Part shown: one piece after another, positions 29,101 to 41,100 of the stretch
Position numbering within the stretch: position 1 is the stretch's first letter
Layout of the letters: the number at the start of each line of letters is the position of its first letter
NCBI GenBank assembly: GCA_030068075.1
Contig: CM057829.1
Location: forward strand, 79,171,132-79,235,131
Source of the DNA: Paguma larvata
Lineage: Eukaryota > Chordata > Mammalia > Carnivora > Viverridae
Direction: 5' to 3'
Length of the DNA stretch: 64,000 nt
Made by a program: the position numbers and the translations under genes
Notes under the pieces: generated by a model
The model's database searches: none
The model's input: only the letters and a program-made list of their open reading frames with translations
Told to the model about the DNA's origin: nothing

Positions 29101-32100
29101 TTAAGAAAAAAAGAAATTCTAGACTAGCAGTTAAATGGAATAACACATGAGTCCAAAGCAGGCTCCAGGCTCTGAGCTGTCAGCACAGAGTCAGACGCGA
29201 GGCTCAAATTCACGAGCCACAAGATCATGGCCTGAGCCAAAGTCAGACGCCTAACTGACTGAGCCACCTAGGCGCCCCAACGTATGAATTTCTTTAAGAA
29301 GAAAACTCCGCAGAGGCCTAGAAGTCAAGCACCTTACCTACAATAGTGCTCTGGATCTCCATGTGTAGAGCCAAGAGGGTGTCGCACACACTGTCCCCCA
29401 CCAACCCAAGGCTGTGCAGGAGAACTTTCAGATCCAGGTCATCCGGGATGTTCCCATCCCCTTCTCCTGAAATGTAGATTTCAAGTCCACGATTCCTCAT
29501 CGCTCGGGAGATTTCTCCATGAACAGGATCCATCGAAAGAAAAAGTCTGGTAACATAACAATTCCAAGAAAAAAAAAATTAAAATCCCAGTTGCAACCAA
29601 TGATGTAGGCTGCTCAGCAACAACTGGTGAGGGCAAATCCTATGCAGCTCATCTTCAGGGAGCTTATCAAGAAAGATACCATTAACTCAAAGTCTGCTAC
29701 TGTCCTCTCTGTTCTATCTTGTAGTGCCAAAATGCATGAATACAGCAAAATCAGTTTCTCTAAACCTATTCACCTTAGAAACTAGTGTTCATCCAGTGTG
29801 TCTTTAATGCTGAGAACGTTAAAATTTTTACTTTTAGGGGTGCCTAGGTGGCTCAGTCGGTTGCGCGGCCGACTTTGGCTCAGGTCACGATCTCAGCTCA
29901 TGAGTTCAAGCCCCGCATCTGGCTCTGTGCTGATCACTCAGAGCCTGGATCCAGCTTCAGATTCTGTGTCTTTCTGTCTCTCTCCCCCTACCCTGCTCAC
30001 ACTCTTTCTCTGTCTCTCAAAAATAAATAAACATTAAAAAAAAATTTTTTTTTTAATTTTTACTTTTAGATATTCCCCAAATCAAATAGTGCTAATTCAT
30101 CATTCCAACTCACCCACAGAAATCAGAAAAGGGAGCAGTGTGCTCTCCTGAAACAATTACCTTCCTATATTCGATGTCTAGCAACATCTCCACCTAGCCA
30201 TCTGACATCTCCAACACTAAACAGTGGATTCCCTGTTGACCTTCCCTACATCAAACACACTGCAGGGCACCTGGGTGCTTCAGTCAGTTGAGCATCCAAC
30301 TTCAGCTCAGGTCATGATCTCATGGTTAAAGGGTTCAGGCCCCACGTCTAGCTCTGTGCTGACAGTTCGGAGCCTGGAGCCTGCTTTGGATTCTGTGTCT
30401 CTCTCTCTCTTTGTGTGTGTGTGTGTGTGTCTCAAAAATAAACAAACATAAAAAAATAATAAAACAAAGCGGTGGTCATCAAGACTGTATGGTATTGGCA
30501 CAAAAACAGACACATAGACCAATGGAATAGAATAGAAAACTCAGAAATGGACCCGCAAGTATATGGCCAACTAATCTTTGATAAAGCGGGAAAATGTATT
30601 CAATGGAAAAAAGACAGCCTCTTTAATAAATGGTGCTGGGAGAATTGGACAGCAACTTGCAAAAGAATGAAACTAGACCACTTTCTTACACCACTCACAA
30701 AAATAAATTCTAAATGGATAAAAGATCTGAATGTGAGACAGGAAACTGTCAAAATCCTAGAGGAAAAAGCAGGGAAAAGCCTCTTTGACCTAAGACGCAC
30801 AAATTTCTTACTTGACACGTCTCCAAAGGCAAGGGAATTAAAAGCAAAGATGAACTATTGGGACTTCATCAAGATAAAAAGCTTCTGCACAGCAAAAGAA
30901 ACAACCAACAAAACGAATAGGCAACCAACGGAATGGGAAAAGATCATCGCAAATGACATATCGGATAAAGGACTAATATCTAAAATCTATAAAGAACTTA
31001 CCAAACTCCACACCCGAAAAACAAACAACCCAGTGAAGAAATGGGCGGAAGATATGAATAGACACTCCTCCAAAGAGGACATTCAGATGGCAAATAGACA
31101 CTTGAAACGATGTTCAATGTCACTCATCATCAGGGAAATACAAATCAAAACCACACTGCGATACCACCTCACACCAGTCAGAGTGGCTAAAATAAACAAA
31201 TCAGGAAACTATAGATGCTGGCGAGGATGTGGAGAAGTAGGCACCCTCCTACATTGTTGGTGGGAATGCAAACTGGTGCAGCCACTCTGGAAAACGGTGT
31301 GGAGGTTCCTCAAAAAAATGAAAATAGAGCTACCCTATGATACAGCAATAGCCCTGCTAGGAATCTACCCAAGAGACACAGGATTGCTGATGCATAGGAG
31401 CACGTGTACCCCAATGTTCATAGCAGCACTTTCGACAATAGCCAAAACATGGAAAGAAACTAAGTGCCCATCAACTGACGAGTGGATAAAGAAGATGTGG
31501 TACATATATACAATGGACTACTACATGGCAATGAGAAAAAATGAAATCTGGCCATGCGTAGCAACATGGATGGAACTGGAGGGTATTATGTTAAGTGAAA
31601 TAAGTCAGTCAGAAAAAGACAGATACCATATGTTTCCACGAATAGGTGGACTTGGTGAGACTAAGCAAAAACCAGGGGGAGGGGAAGAGGGGAAAGAAAA
31701 AAAAGACACAGAGAGGGAGGGAGATAAAACATAAGAGACTCTCAAAGACTAAGAACAAACTGAGGGTGAGGGAGATGGGGGGGGGGGGAGAGGGGGTGAT
31801 GGGCATTAAAAAAGGGCACATGTTGGGATGAACACTGGGTGTTTTATGTAAACCAATTTGAAAATAAACTATTTTAAATTAAAAAATAATAATAATAATA
31901 ATAATAATAAAACAAAAACAAACAAAAAGCCCTGCTCCTTTGCAGTCTTCTCTTTCTCAGTAAATCGCTCCCGTATTTATCCAGTTACTCGGGCCGAAAA
32001 CTTAGGTAAAATCTGTTTCCTCTTTTTCTCAACCCACATGTCTGATGAGCAAGTCCCAACTCACGTTACCCCCAGTCTAAGCTATTATAGCTCTTGCCTG

Positions 32101-35100
32101 AATTATTGCAAAAGGCTTATGACCAGTCTCCCTGCTTCTACCCTTTACCACCAACCTACCACAAAGGCCTCACCTCTCTATTTTTTTTGTTTTATTTTTT
32201 AAAGTAAGCTTTATGCCCAATGTGGGGGTTGAACTCATGACCCCTAGGTTAAGAGTAGGACCTTCTACCAACTGAGCCATCCAGGCGCCCCTGTTCACTG
32301 ATACGCTCCAAGAGTCTGGCAAATAGCAGAGCCTCCATAAATATTTGTCGAATGAATCAATAAATGAGTGAACATACTTATGAATGAATATATAAATATA
32401 ATATGTATAACAAGGTCTTACTGAATGTCCACCTCCACTATTGAGGTGGTCAGATTCTTAATCAGAACCTTAAGAGGCACAAATACCTGAAATTGGGATT
32501 TGGTGTTATGGTGGGAGTGGATCCATCTATCATTCCTCTCTCACTAACAGTGAGAACACCTCCAGGTTCCAGCAATGCATTCAAACGATCCAGCACTGAT
32601 GGGCTGCACAGAGAGAAGAGTCCAATGAAATGGTGACAGACTGACATCTACACACATTCTACTTTCCTTACACAGGCTTCCCACTGATCCTAACCCATGT
32701 CCTCCTTCAGCATGGACCACTCCCCCATAAAGAATTGTGCTCTCTCTCTCCATCTGCTCCCCTTTTCACTCCCCAAGGCACACTGCTCAGAGATTCATAC
32801 ACAATAAATACCTAAAATATTATTAAATAAATAAAATTAAGGGACATGGTTCCATGATCTTTAACTATTTTCTCTTTTCCCTTCCATCTCCCCTACTTCC
32901 CAATATTATCAAATCAACTTAAAGGCAACTGGTTTCAACTCAAAACATTCTGAAAAATGCTCCAGGATGAGAAACCATCAGCCAGCCTGGAGTAATTTCT
33001 ATTAGGCTGTGTACTATGGTAGTTTTACGATACCTTTTTCCTTCCTTTAGAATCAAAGCAATACATTTTCTAAATGTCTGCCCTGTAAAATATCCTCCAT
33101 TTCAAAAACCTGTACTCAAGAATGACCCTAACAAAAGGGTTTGACGTTAAATAAAAAGGTCTACCTCAAAAACTCGAAAAGTAACTGAATTTTGTTAGCC
33201 TTCAGTTCGCCTCAAAACAGTCATACAGAACTAAAATCTTGCAGTTGTCTAATGACCAACTACCTTTGTTTACCACAGAGAGAAGACTACCGAAGACGAC
33301 TGAGGATACATCTCTAGTTAAAAGAAAACAATAGGTTCAAAACACTAGAGGCTTCCAACTGGGTTTCTACTTTGATAAGCATATCCCAAATTTCAACCTG
33401 GTGATTAAGCAGAAGTTCCTTACTTGCAGAAGTTAACATTGTCCATCAAAAGCCAATCTCCAGACTTCAGAGCCCGAACCAACATGCTGTCAACCCATTC
33501 AAATGTGCCACGGCTACGGCCACTGGTGGACTGCAGAAGCTTCGCCCCAAAATTTCGGAATTCTTCCACAAGTTTGGCAAACTCTAAAACGTCACAGCCA
33601 GAGCACATAATTTCAAATGAGGGCAATAAAAAGACAACAAAAGAAAAATGAACAAAAACTCCTAGGAGTTTATTAAAAGAAAATTGGAAACTTCTGGTCC
33701 AAGTTTATGAAGTTTCATAATAAAATATATATAAGAAGTTTTTTTCTTTTTTAATTTGTTTAAACAAAACAGTGTAGTTGGGTTGGCGGTCTGTGAGTTC
33801 AAGCCCCGCGTCGGGCTCTGTGCTGACAGCTCAGAGTCTGGAGCCTGCTTCAGATTCTGTGTCTCCCTCTCTCTCTCTGATCCTTCCCCACTCATGCTTT
33901 GTCTCTCCTGCTCTCAAAAATAGATAAAAAATTTAAAAAAAAATTAAAAAAAAAAACAGGTAAGAAATTTAGGTGGCAGAAAGTACTTTTTAATGACTTT
34001 CTGAATTAATGCCTAGGTAGAGGTAACTCAATGGTGAAAGAAGATGTAAATAATCTTCGTCATAATTTCTCAAATGGCACAAGAAGAATGCCTCCTGTCT
34101 ATTACCGAATTTTTACCAAATGAAAGGGAACTAAGTTGACACAATGAAATCAAAGTCACAAAGTCAAAGGTTTCTTTCATTAATGACCATATCACATGAT
34201 TATAGTAACAACTAGTATTTACTTGCCTAGTGTTTTTTGTTTTTTACTATTTTTGAGATAGAGAAGAGTGTAAGTGGGTGAGGGGCAGAGAGCAAGGGAG
34301 ACACAGAATCTGAAGCAGGCTCCAGGCTCTGAGCTGTCAGCACAGAGTCCAACGCAGGGCTCCAACTTGTGAACCGCGAGATCATGACCTGAGCCAAAGT
34401 TGAATGCTTAACCGACTGAGCCACCCAGGCACCTTTGCCTAGTACTTTATGTCCCTAGAAATTTTTCAAAATTTTTTTTATTGGAAATTGTCTTATGACC
34501 TTTGTTCATATCACGAAGTGTTATGTATTGGATTTTACTTCTAGCCGTGAGGAAATAATAAGGTTTAGACTTCAACTCCACTGTTAATAATTTGAAAACT
34601 ATCCAAAATAAATAAACAACAGCTTTCAGACACTGGAGAACAAGAGCAGAATGCTGTGACACCTTAGGAAAGGAAGCCCTATAATTACCCTTGATTTCTG
34701 CCTGGAAGAAATTTCTGGATTGGAAACCAAGGAGAGGGAACTCCAATGTACCACACAGGTCTCACTGATTTGAGGACCCAGACTAGAACTCAGGGAGGCC
34801 AACCCAACTACACTAAAGGGCAGAGTACTTGAGATGAAGGAGCTACTCAAAGAGCTCCAGAAATCTAGGTAAGGGCCTCCGGAGACTTTGGCTAAATAAA
34901 AAAAACCTGCGTGTGCCTATAAAAGGTAAAGTTCCATAAGGGTGAGAATACTCGCAATGAAAAGACAATTGCTGGGGAATTCTGAATGGAACAATTCCCA
35001 GAGCTCACCGAAGACTGAGTATTACTCCAGTTCCCACCAGCCAAACTAAGGAGACCCCAGTGAATATACAGGACATTCAGCAGAGATGCCATGCAAGCTA

Positions 35101-38100
35101 TGCCTCAATAGGGAAGCTAATCTAGCCCTAGAGTAAAGGTTACTCTGGAATGACCTTAAAAAGACTGCAAAGATCAAAATGACCTGGTTCAAGAGACCAA
35201 CGTAGGAAGATCCTGAAATCACCTCCTCCTATGGACACACTGAACTGACAGCTATCTATGGAACAATTTCCTCCAAAAGAACCCCTAAAGTCTGGCTGAG
35301 TGATAACTACACACCAGGCAAATGGAAAAAAACAAAAACAGGGGCGCCTGGGTGGCTCAAGTCAGTTAAGCGTCCGACTTCGGCTCAGGTCATGATCTCG
35401 CAGTCCGTGGGTTCAAGCACCGCATCGGGCTCTGTGCTGTCAGTTCAGAGCCTGGAGCCTGCTTCGGATTCTGTGTCTCCCTCTCTCTCTGCCCCTCCCC
35501 GACTTATGCTCTCTGTCTCAAAAATAAATACATCTTTTTAAAAAAATGTTTTTTAAGCCAAAAAAAAAAAAATACAACCAGCTTCAGATGCAAATGATTT
35601 ACCATTATATCTGATTACATACAATATAAACCATCAAACTCACTAGCCAATTTCTTTGTTGTTTTTGCTTTGTTTAGAATCATCAATTCTGAATTATTTT
35701 ACATCAGCTTCACTTTACTTTCTAAAACAAAGATTTTCAAGTTTTGTTAATAACTACTACATCAATAAAAAATTACAGATATTACATTACAAATATATTA
35801 GTACCCGTACAGGGACAGTATATGGACAATACTACATATCTGATAACACATCCAAACACACATACCTGCCTTGGAGTAGGAGTTGATTTTATGGTTGAGC
35901 CGCTGCATAAGCAGTAATACTGCTTCCAGCTTGTTGACAATCTCCATCGTGATACCTTTACCACCATCTCCAAGACACTTGGGTTTGTATGTCAGAAGGA
36001 AGTGACTCCAGGCTCGCAGCACTACTTCTGCATCATCAGCACTGATAAGGAGGCTGTCTCTTAACAGTGCCCTTACAGTGCCCTCCACCTTTTCTAGCAG
36101 CTGCCTCCACGGTCGTGTAAGATCAACCTGAAATTTCCAGAGCACAAAAACTCATCACAGCCACTGGCCAGAGTCAAATGAATACTCCTTTAGATAAAAA
36201 AAAAAAAGTGGGTGGGGGGTTGGGAATGGGGGGTGCTTGGCTGGCTCTGTTGGTAGAGCATGTGACTCTGGACCTTGTAGTCATGAGTTCAAGTCCCAGG
36301 TTGGGTACAGAGATTACTTAAAAAAAGAATACTACTATTTGTACTCACCAACACCAAAGATCATCAATCATACCATAGCATTACAGATATTTTGCCTGAA
36401 AACGTGAAGGCAGACCATTTACCTGCTCAAATCCACCTAGAAGCTCCGTAGTGTCCATTGCACTATTCATAGCCATGATCTTTAATGTGTGCCCAGTAAG
36501 GTGTGCCAGGAGCTGCACCAGGCTGGTCTTGCCCACAGAGGCTGGCCCCACAAGGATGACCATCCAGCTCATCTGCACACACTTCATAATTGACTCCAGA
36601 GACTGTAATGATTGGTGCAGGAGTGATAGGGGACGGCGAGACAAGAGAGGAACGTGACTGCCACGGGAGAGGACTGAGTAGCCCAGCTGAAAAAGACATG
36701 CCAGTGAGATTTCACAAGTGTGCTTAGTAGTGGGAGCAGAGGAATCATAGAAAATCATAAAAGAATAGAGGATTATCCTACTTGCCTCACCTGAACATCA
36801 TAGGGAGTGATGTGAAATAGTCTGGTTCCCATGTACGGGCTGGAATTTGAACTAAACACATCCTTGAAAACAGCAATGACCTAAATGAAGATGATAACAC
36901 AATCAAAACACAAATGATTCCACCAAATTCTGAGCCAAACCTTCAAAAAACATGAACAACAGAGGTCATAACACTGAGTGAACACCAGTCACAATTTCCT
37001 TATCCTTCCGAATTTTCTTATAAAAAGGATAGGTCATATTTATTTAAATCTTGAAATGAAAGCAAACTGGAACTGAAACAAAGAGTAGTCACCTAACCTC
37101 AACTATATGGGATTCCAGTGAGAATGTACTATAAATTAAAGCCATGGATACAATGGCAAATCTACAGATGAAAAATGAATCTGCTTTCATCATTCAAAAT
37201 ACCACCTAAAAAGAAGTAGAAGAGAATAGTCTGAAGATTACGAAGAGCAATGACCATTTCTTAAGCATCTACTAATGTGCTGAACATATAGTAGGTACTT
37301 TGAACAGACTATTTCTGAACCTTATATCCTTGCAAAATAGGTATTGTTTCTGCTTTATAGATATGGATAACACGATTCATGAGAGTTACAGGATTTGCTC
37401 AGGGTAATTGATTTTAAATCTTGAGGTGACAGGGCATCTGAGGCTCAGTCAGTTAAGCATCCAACTCCAGCTCAGGTCATGATCTCACCGTTTGTGGGTT
37501 TGCGCCATGCATTGGGCTCTGTGCTGACAGCTCAGAGCCTGGAGCTACTTCAGATTCTGTGTCTCCCTCTCTCTCTGCCTCTCCCCTGTTCACACTCGGT
37601 CTCTCTCTCAAAAGTAAACAAAATTTAAAAAAAAATCTTGGAAGCCAGTCTCACCCTCAAAACATCATTTTAGTTTTGTAAATATTTACAGAGAATGACA
37701 ATCAAAAATATTTCTGTAACTGATTATTTACATTCATTTATCCCTCTCTTACCAGAAATATGATTAGAAAACTTGCCATTACCCTTACTTCTTTGCTGGT
37801 TTCCTTTTAAGAGGAGCTGGGGCAGGAGGGAAAGATACGGGTTTGTAAAATACACTAATTTAGCCCAGAGCAAGCAGGAAAGATTCCAGCCACCCAAAAT
37901 ATGTACCAAAAGCTGCATACATCTAACAAAGCAGCAATACTCATATTAATCATCATACACTGGCACTAAAGTCAGAAAATAAAAATAACAATTATAAAAT
38001 AAGTGCTTGAAACAGAATGCACAGTATAGTAAGTATAATTAATATAATATGGTATTACATGGGGCACCTGGGTAACTCAGTTGGTTAAGCATCCAACTTC

Positions 38101-41100
38101 GGCTCAAGTCATTATCTCACTGCTCATGAGTTCGCGCCTTGCATCGGGCTCTGTGCTGACAGCTCAGAGCTTGGAGCCTGCTTCAGATTCTGTGTCTCCC
38201 TCTCTCTCTGTCCACCCCTGCCCCTCACCGCCGCTCATGCTCTGTGTCTCTCTCTCAAAAATAAACAAACATAGGAGCACCTGAGTGGCTCAGTCAGTTA
38301 AACATCTGACTCTTGATTTTGGCTCAGGTCATGATCTCACAGTTAGTGGGTTCGAGCCCTGCGTTGGGCTCTGTGCTGAGTACATGGAGCCTGCTTGGGA
38401 TTTTCTCTCTCGCGCTCTCTGCCTCTACCCTGCTCTGTCTCTCACTCTCTCAAAAATAAATAAACTTTAAAAACTAAATAAATAGCTAAATAAAATTTTT
38501 AAATAATAATACCATATTATGTATTTGAAAACTGCTAGGGGAACAGATTTAAAAAGTTGTCATCAAAAGAGAAAAGTTTTGGGCATCTCTGTGGCTCAGT
38601 CAGTTAACTGTCCAACTTTTGATTTCAGTTCAGGTAATGATCTCACAGTCTGGCTCAGCACTAGGGTTGAAGCCTGCTTAAGATTCTCTCTCTCCTTCTC
38701 CCTCTGCCCCTCCCCTGCTAGTGTGCATGATCTCTCTCTCTCAAAAATATCAATAAATAATAAATAAATGATGCCTTTTGTAGCTGTGTAAGATGACAGA
38801 TACTAATTAGTCTTATGGTAGTGATCACGTAACTAGCCTTATTCTAGTGATCACTTCACAAAGCACACAAATACTGAATCACTGTGTTGTACACCTGAAA
38901 CTAATGCTATACGTCAATTATACTTCAATTAAAAAAGTTCAAAAAAGAGTTGGAGAAAGATTAGGAAAAAATAATAGAGATAAAATCATTGTCGGTACCA
39001 AACATCGACTAGGAGTCAAAAAGCAGCATAGGAGAAAGTACTCTGGTTACATATTCCTGAGTCCAGATGATTTCTGACCTTGTATTTCCCTCCAAGGCAG
39101 AATATAATCTCATCTCCCTGACAGTCTACTGAAATTAAAATTACAAATGCCTTCACAATGTAGTTTCTTTAGTTTTATAAAGTCAGACTCAATTTACTCA
39201 AACTCTTTCAGCTTTTACACGTCTTTCTCCTATTACTATTTTCTACTTTACCTGGTGGTGAATTACAATAACTGAATTAGAAAAGTGATGGAAATCTTCC
39301 ACACTCTATAGTGACATACCATCTGACTAACATCAATTATCCAACAGCTGGCCAGTGTCTGGCCACAATAAGTATGATATAATTTAGTAAGTGAATGAAG
39401 AAAATAAAATACTGGCTAATGGTATATGAATTATATATAATAGAGTTGTAAAAAAAATATTGGGTGAATATTTTGTTTTAATATACTGACCAAAAGCCAC
39501 TTGCACACAACGAATGAGTTAACATTTAGCTACAATTGCGATGCAGAAGTGCTGGCTCTACTATTTACTACAGGTGATACCCCAGGACTATGAGCACTGG
39601 ATCCTCACTGTTCAGAGGTCAGGATAGAGGATAGTGCCTCCTACCTGCAGCTATTGGGAGTATTCTGTGAGATCAGACTTTAAACACCACAAGGCAAAAT
39701 GAACACACTATTAGTTTATTAGGCCAGGAATTCTAGTGTTATTTTCTATTTACGAAGAGATATTTTTATTACCACTTGGGTAAAGAATAATCTCTTATAG
39801 ATTTAATTATACTTTCTAGATAAAATACTTTGTAATTCAAAGTTTATTTGAAAGCAGAAAACCCTCCTCCTTTACTGAGTTTCACCTACCTCCTCCTGTT
39901 TCTCTCCTTTACGCCTAGAAAGATGATGAAGACTTAGTTCTTTATTACTGGGGGGCAATACTGCTTTAAAAAGGTCTGCAATAATTGGAACTCAGGGGCA
40001 CCTAGGTGGCTCAGTCAGTTGAGCGTCGGACTTCGGCTCGGGTCATGATCTTGCGGTCTGTGAGTTCAGGCCCTGTGTCGGGCTCTGTGCTGACAGCTCA
40101 GAGCCTGGAGCTTGTTTCAGATTCTGTGTCTCCCTCTCTCTATGCCCCTCCCCCACTCATACTCTGTCTCTCTTTGTCTCAAAAATAAATAACCATTAAA
40201 AAAAATAATAATCATTGGAATTCAGATGGATAAGCAAATTATGTACTCAAAGGCAAACTAATACATCATCCAGACATCTAGAAAGGTGCATTTCCCTAAC
40301 TTTTAAATTCTAAGCAGCTTTGGGGCACCTGGGCAGCTCAGGGGGTTAAACGGCCAACTTGAGCCCAGGTCATGATCTCACGGTCCAGGAGTTCAAGTCC
40401 CATGTCGGTCTCTGTCCTAACAGATCAGAGCCTGGAACCTGCTTCAGATTCTCTCTGCTCCTTCCCTTGCTCACGCACTCTCTCTCTCTCTCTCAAAAAT
40501 AAATGAACATTAAAAAATTAATTAATTAATTCTAAGCAGCTTTACAGCGCTGTTATTAGTGAGTAATAGTTACGTGCCCTTTCTCTCCCGTAGGAAGAAA
40601 TCAACTTTTGGATGGAAAGAAACACAAAGAACAAGTGTGAAACTCACCTTTTCCTTGTCTTCCTTGGTTCTCATTCTTTCACCATAGACCAAAAACACGT
40701 GCTGACCAGGATCATAACACCCAGGGGATTGGTCAACTAGCATCAACTGACACCAACGGAAAAGGTCCCGAAGGTTGAATTCCCAGGGTCCCCCTTTCTG
40801 CCCCCATTTCTTTTCAACAGTCACTTCGTGATCAATCTAAAAAGAAAACACTATTATTGGGAAACATGTCCCACTGGTAGGCACTGTGTTAAGTACTATC
40901 AATGTACTACATTGATTACTGTAGTACAATGTACTACAGATTACTGCATAATCTGAAATAGAAATTAGCAGGTTTGATACAAATGTTCCTTCGTCTACCC
41001 CAGACATCTAAACCAGAAATACTCTAAGCATTAACCTGATACACACGATAGATCTGAATTACTATAATCCTTAGGTGAGTAGTTTATTCCACTAGAAACT

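Noticed and set aside
30472..31734. 420-codon frame as a host gene
   Set aside because: It is the C-terminal part of L1 ORF2, 5'-truncated, with an L1 3' UTR and target-site duplication.
34227..34424. Minus-strand frame of 65 codons starting [16 protein letters not shown], with many similar frames across the window (MAQSV...)
   Set aside because: It is the CAN SINE read in sense. The same peptide recurs at every full-length SINE, so it is not a gene family.
40895..40945. TGTACTACATTGATTACTGTAGTACAATGTACTAC-type short palindromic patch as a regulatory hairpin
   Set aside because: Small local repetition in AT-rich intron DNA; nothing links it to a function.
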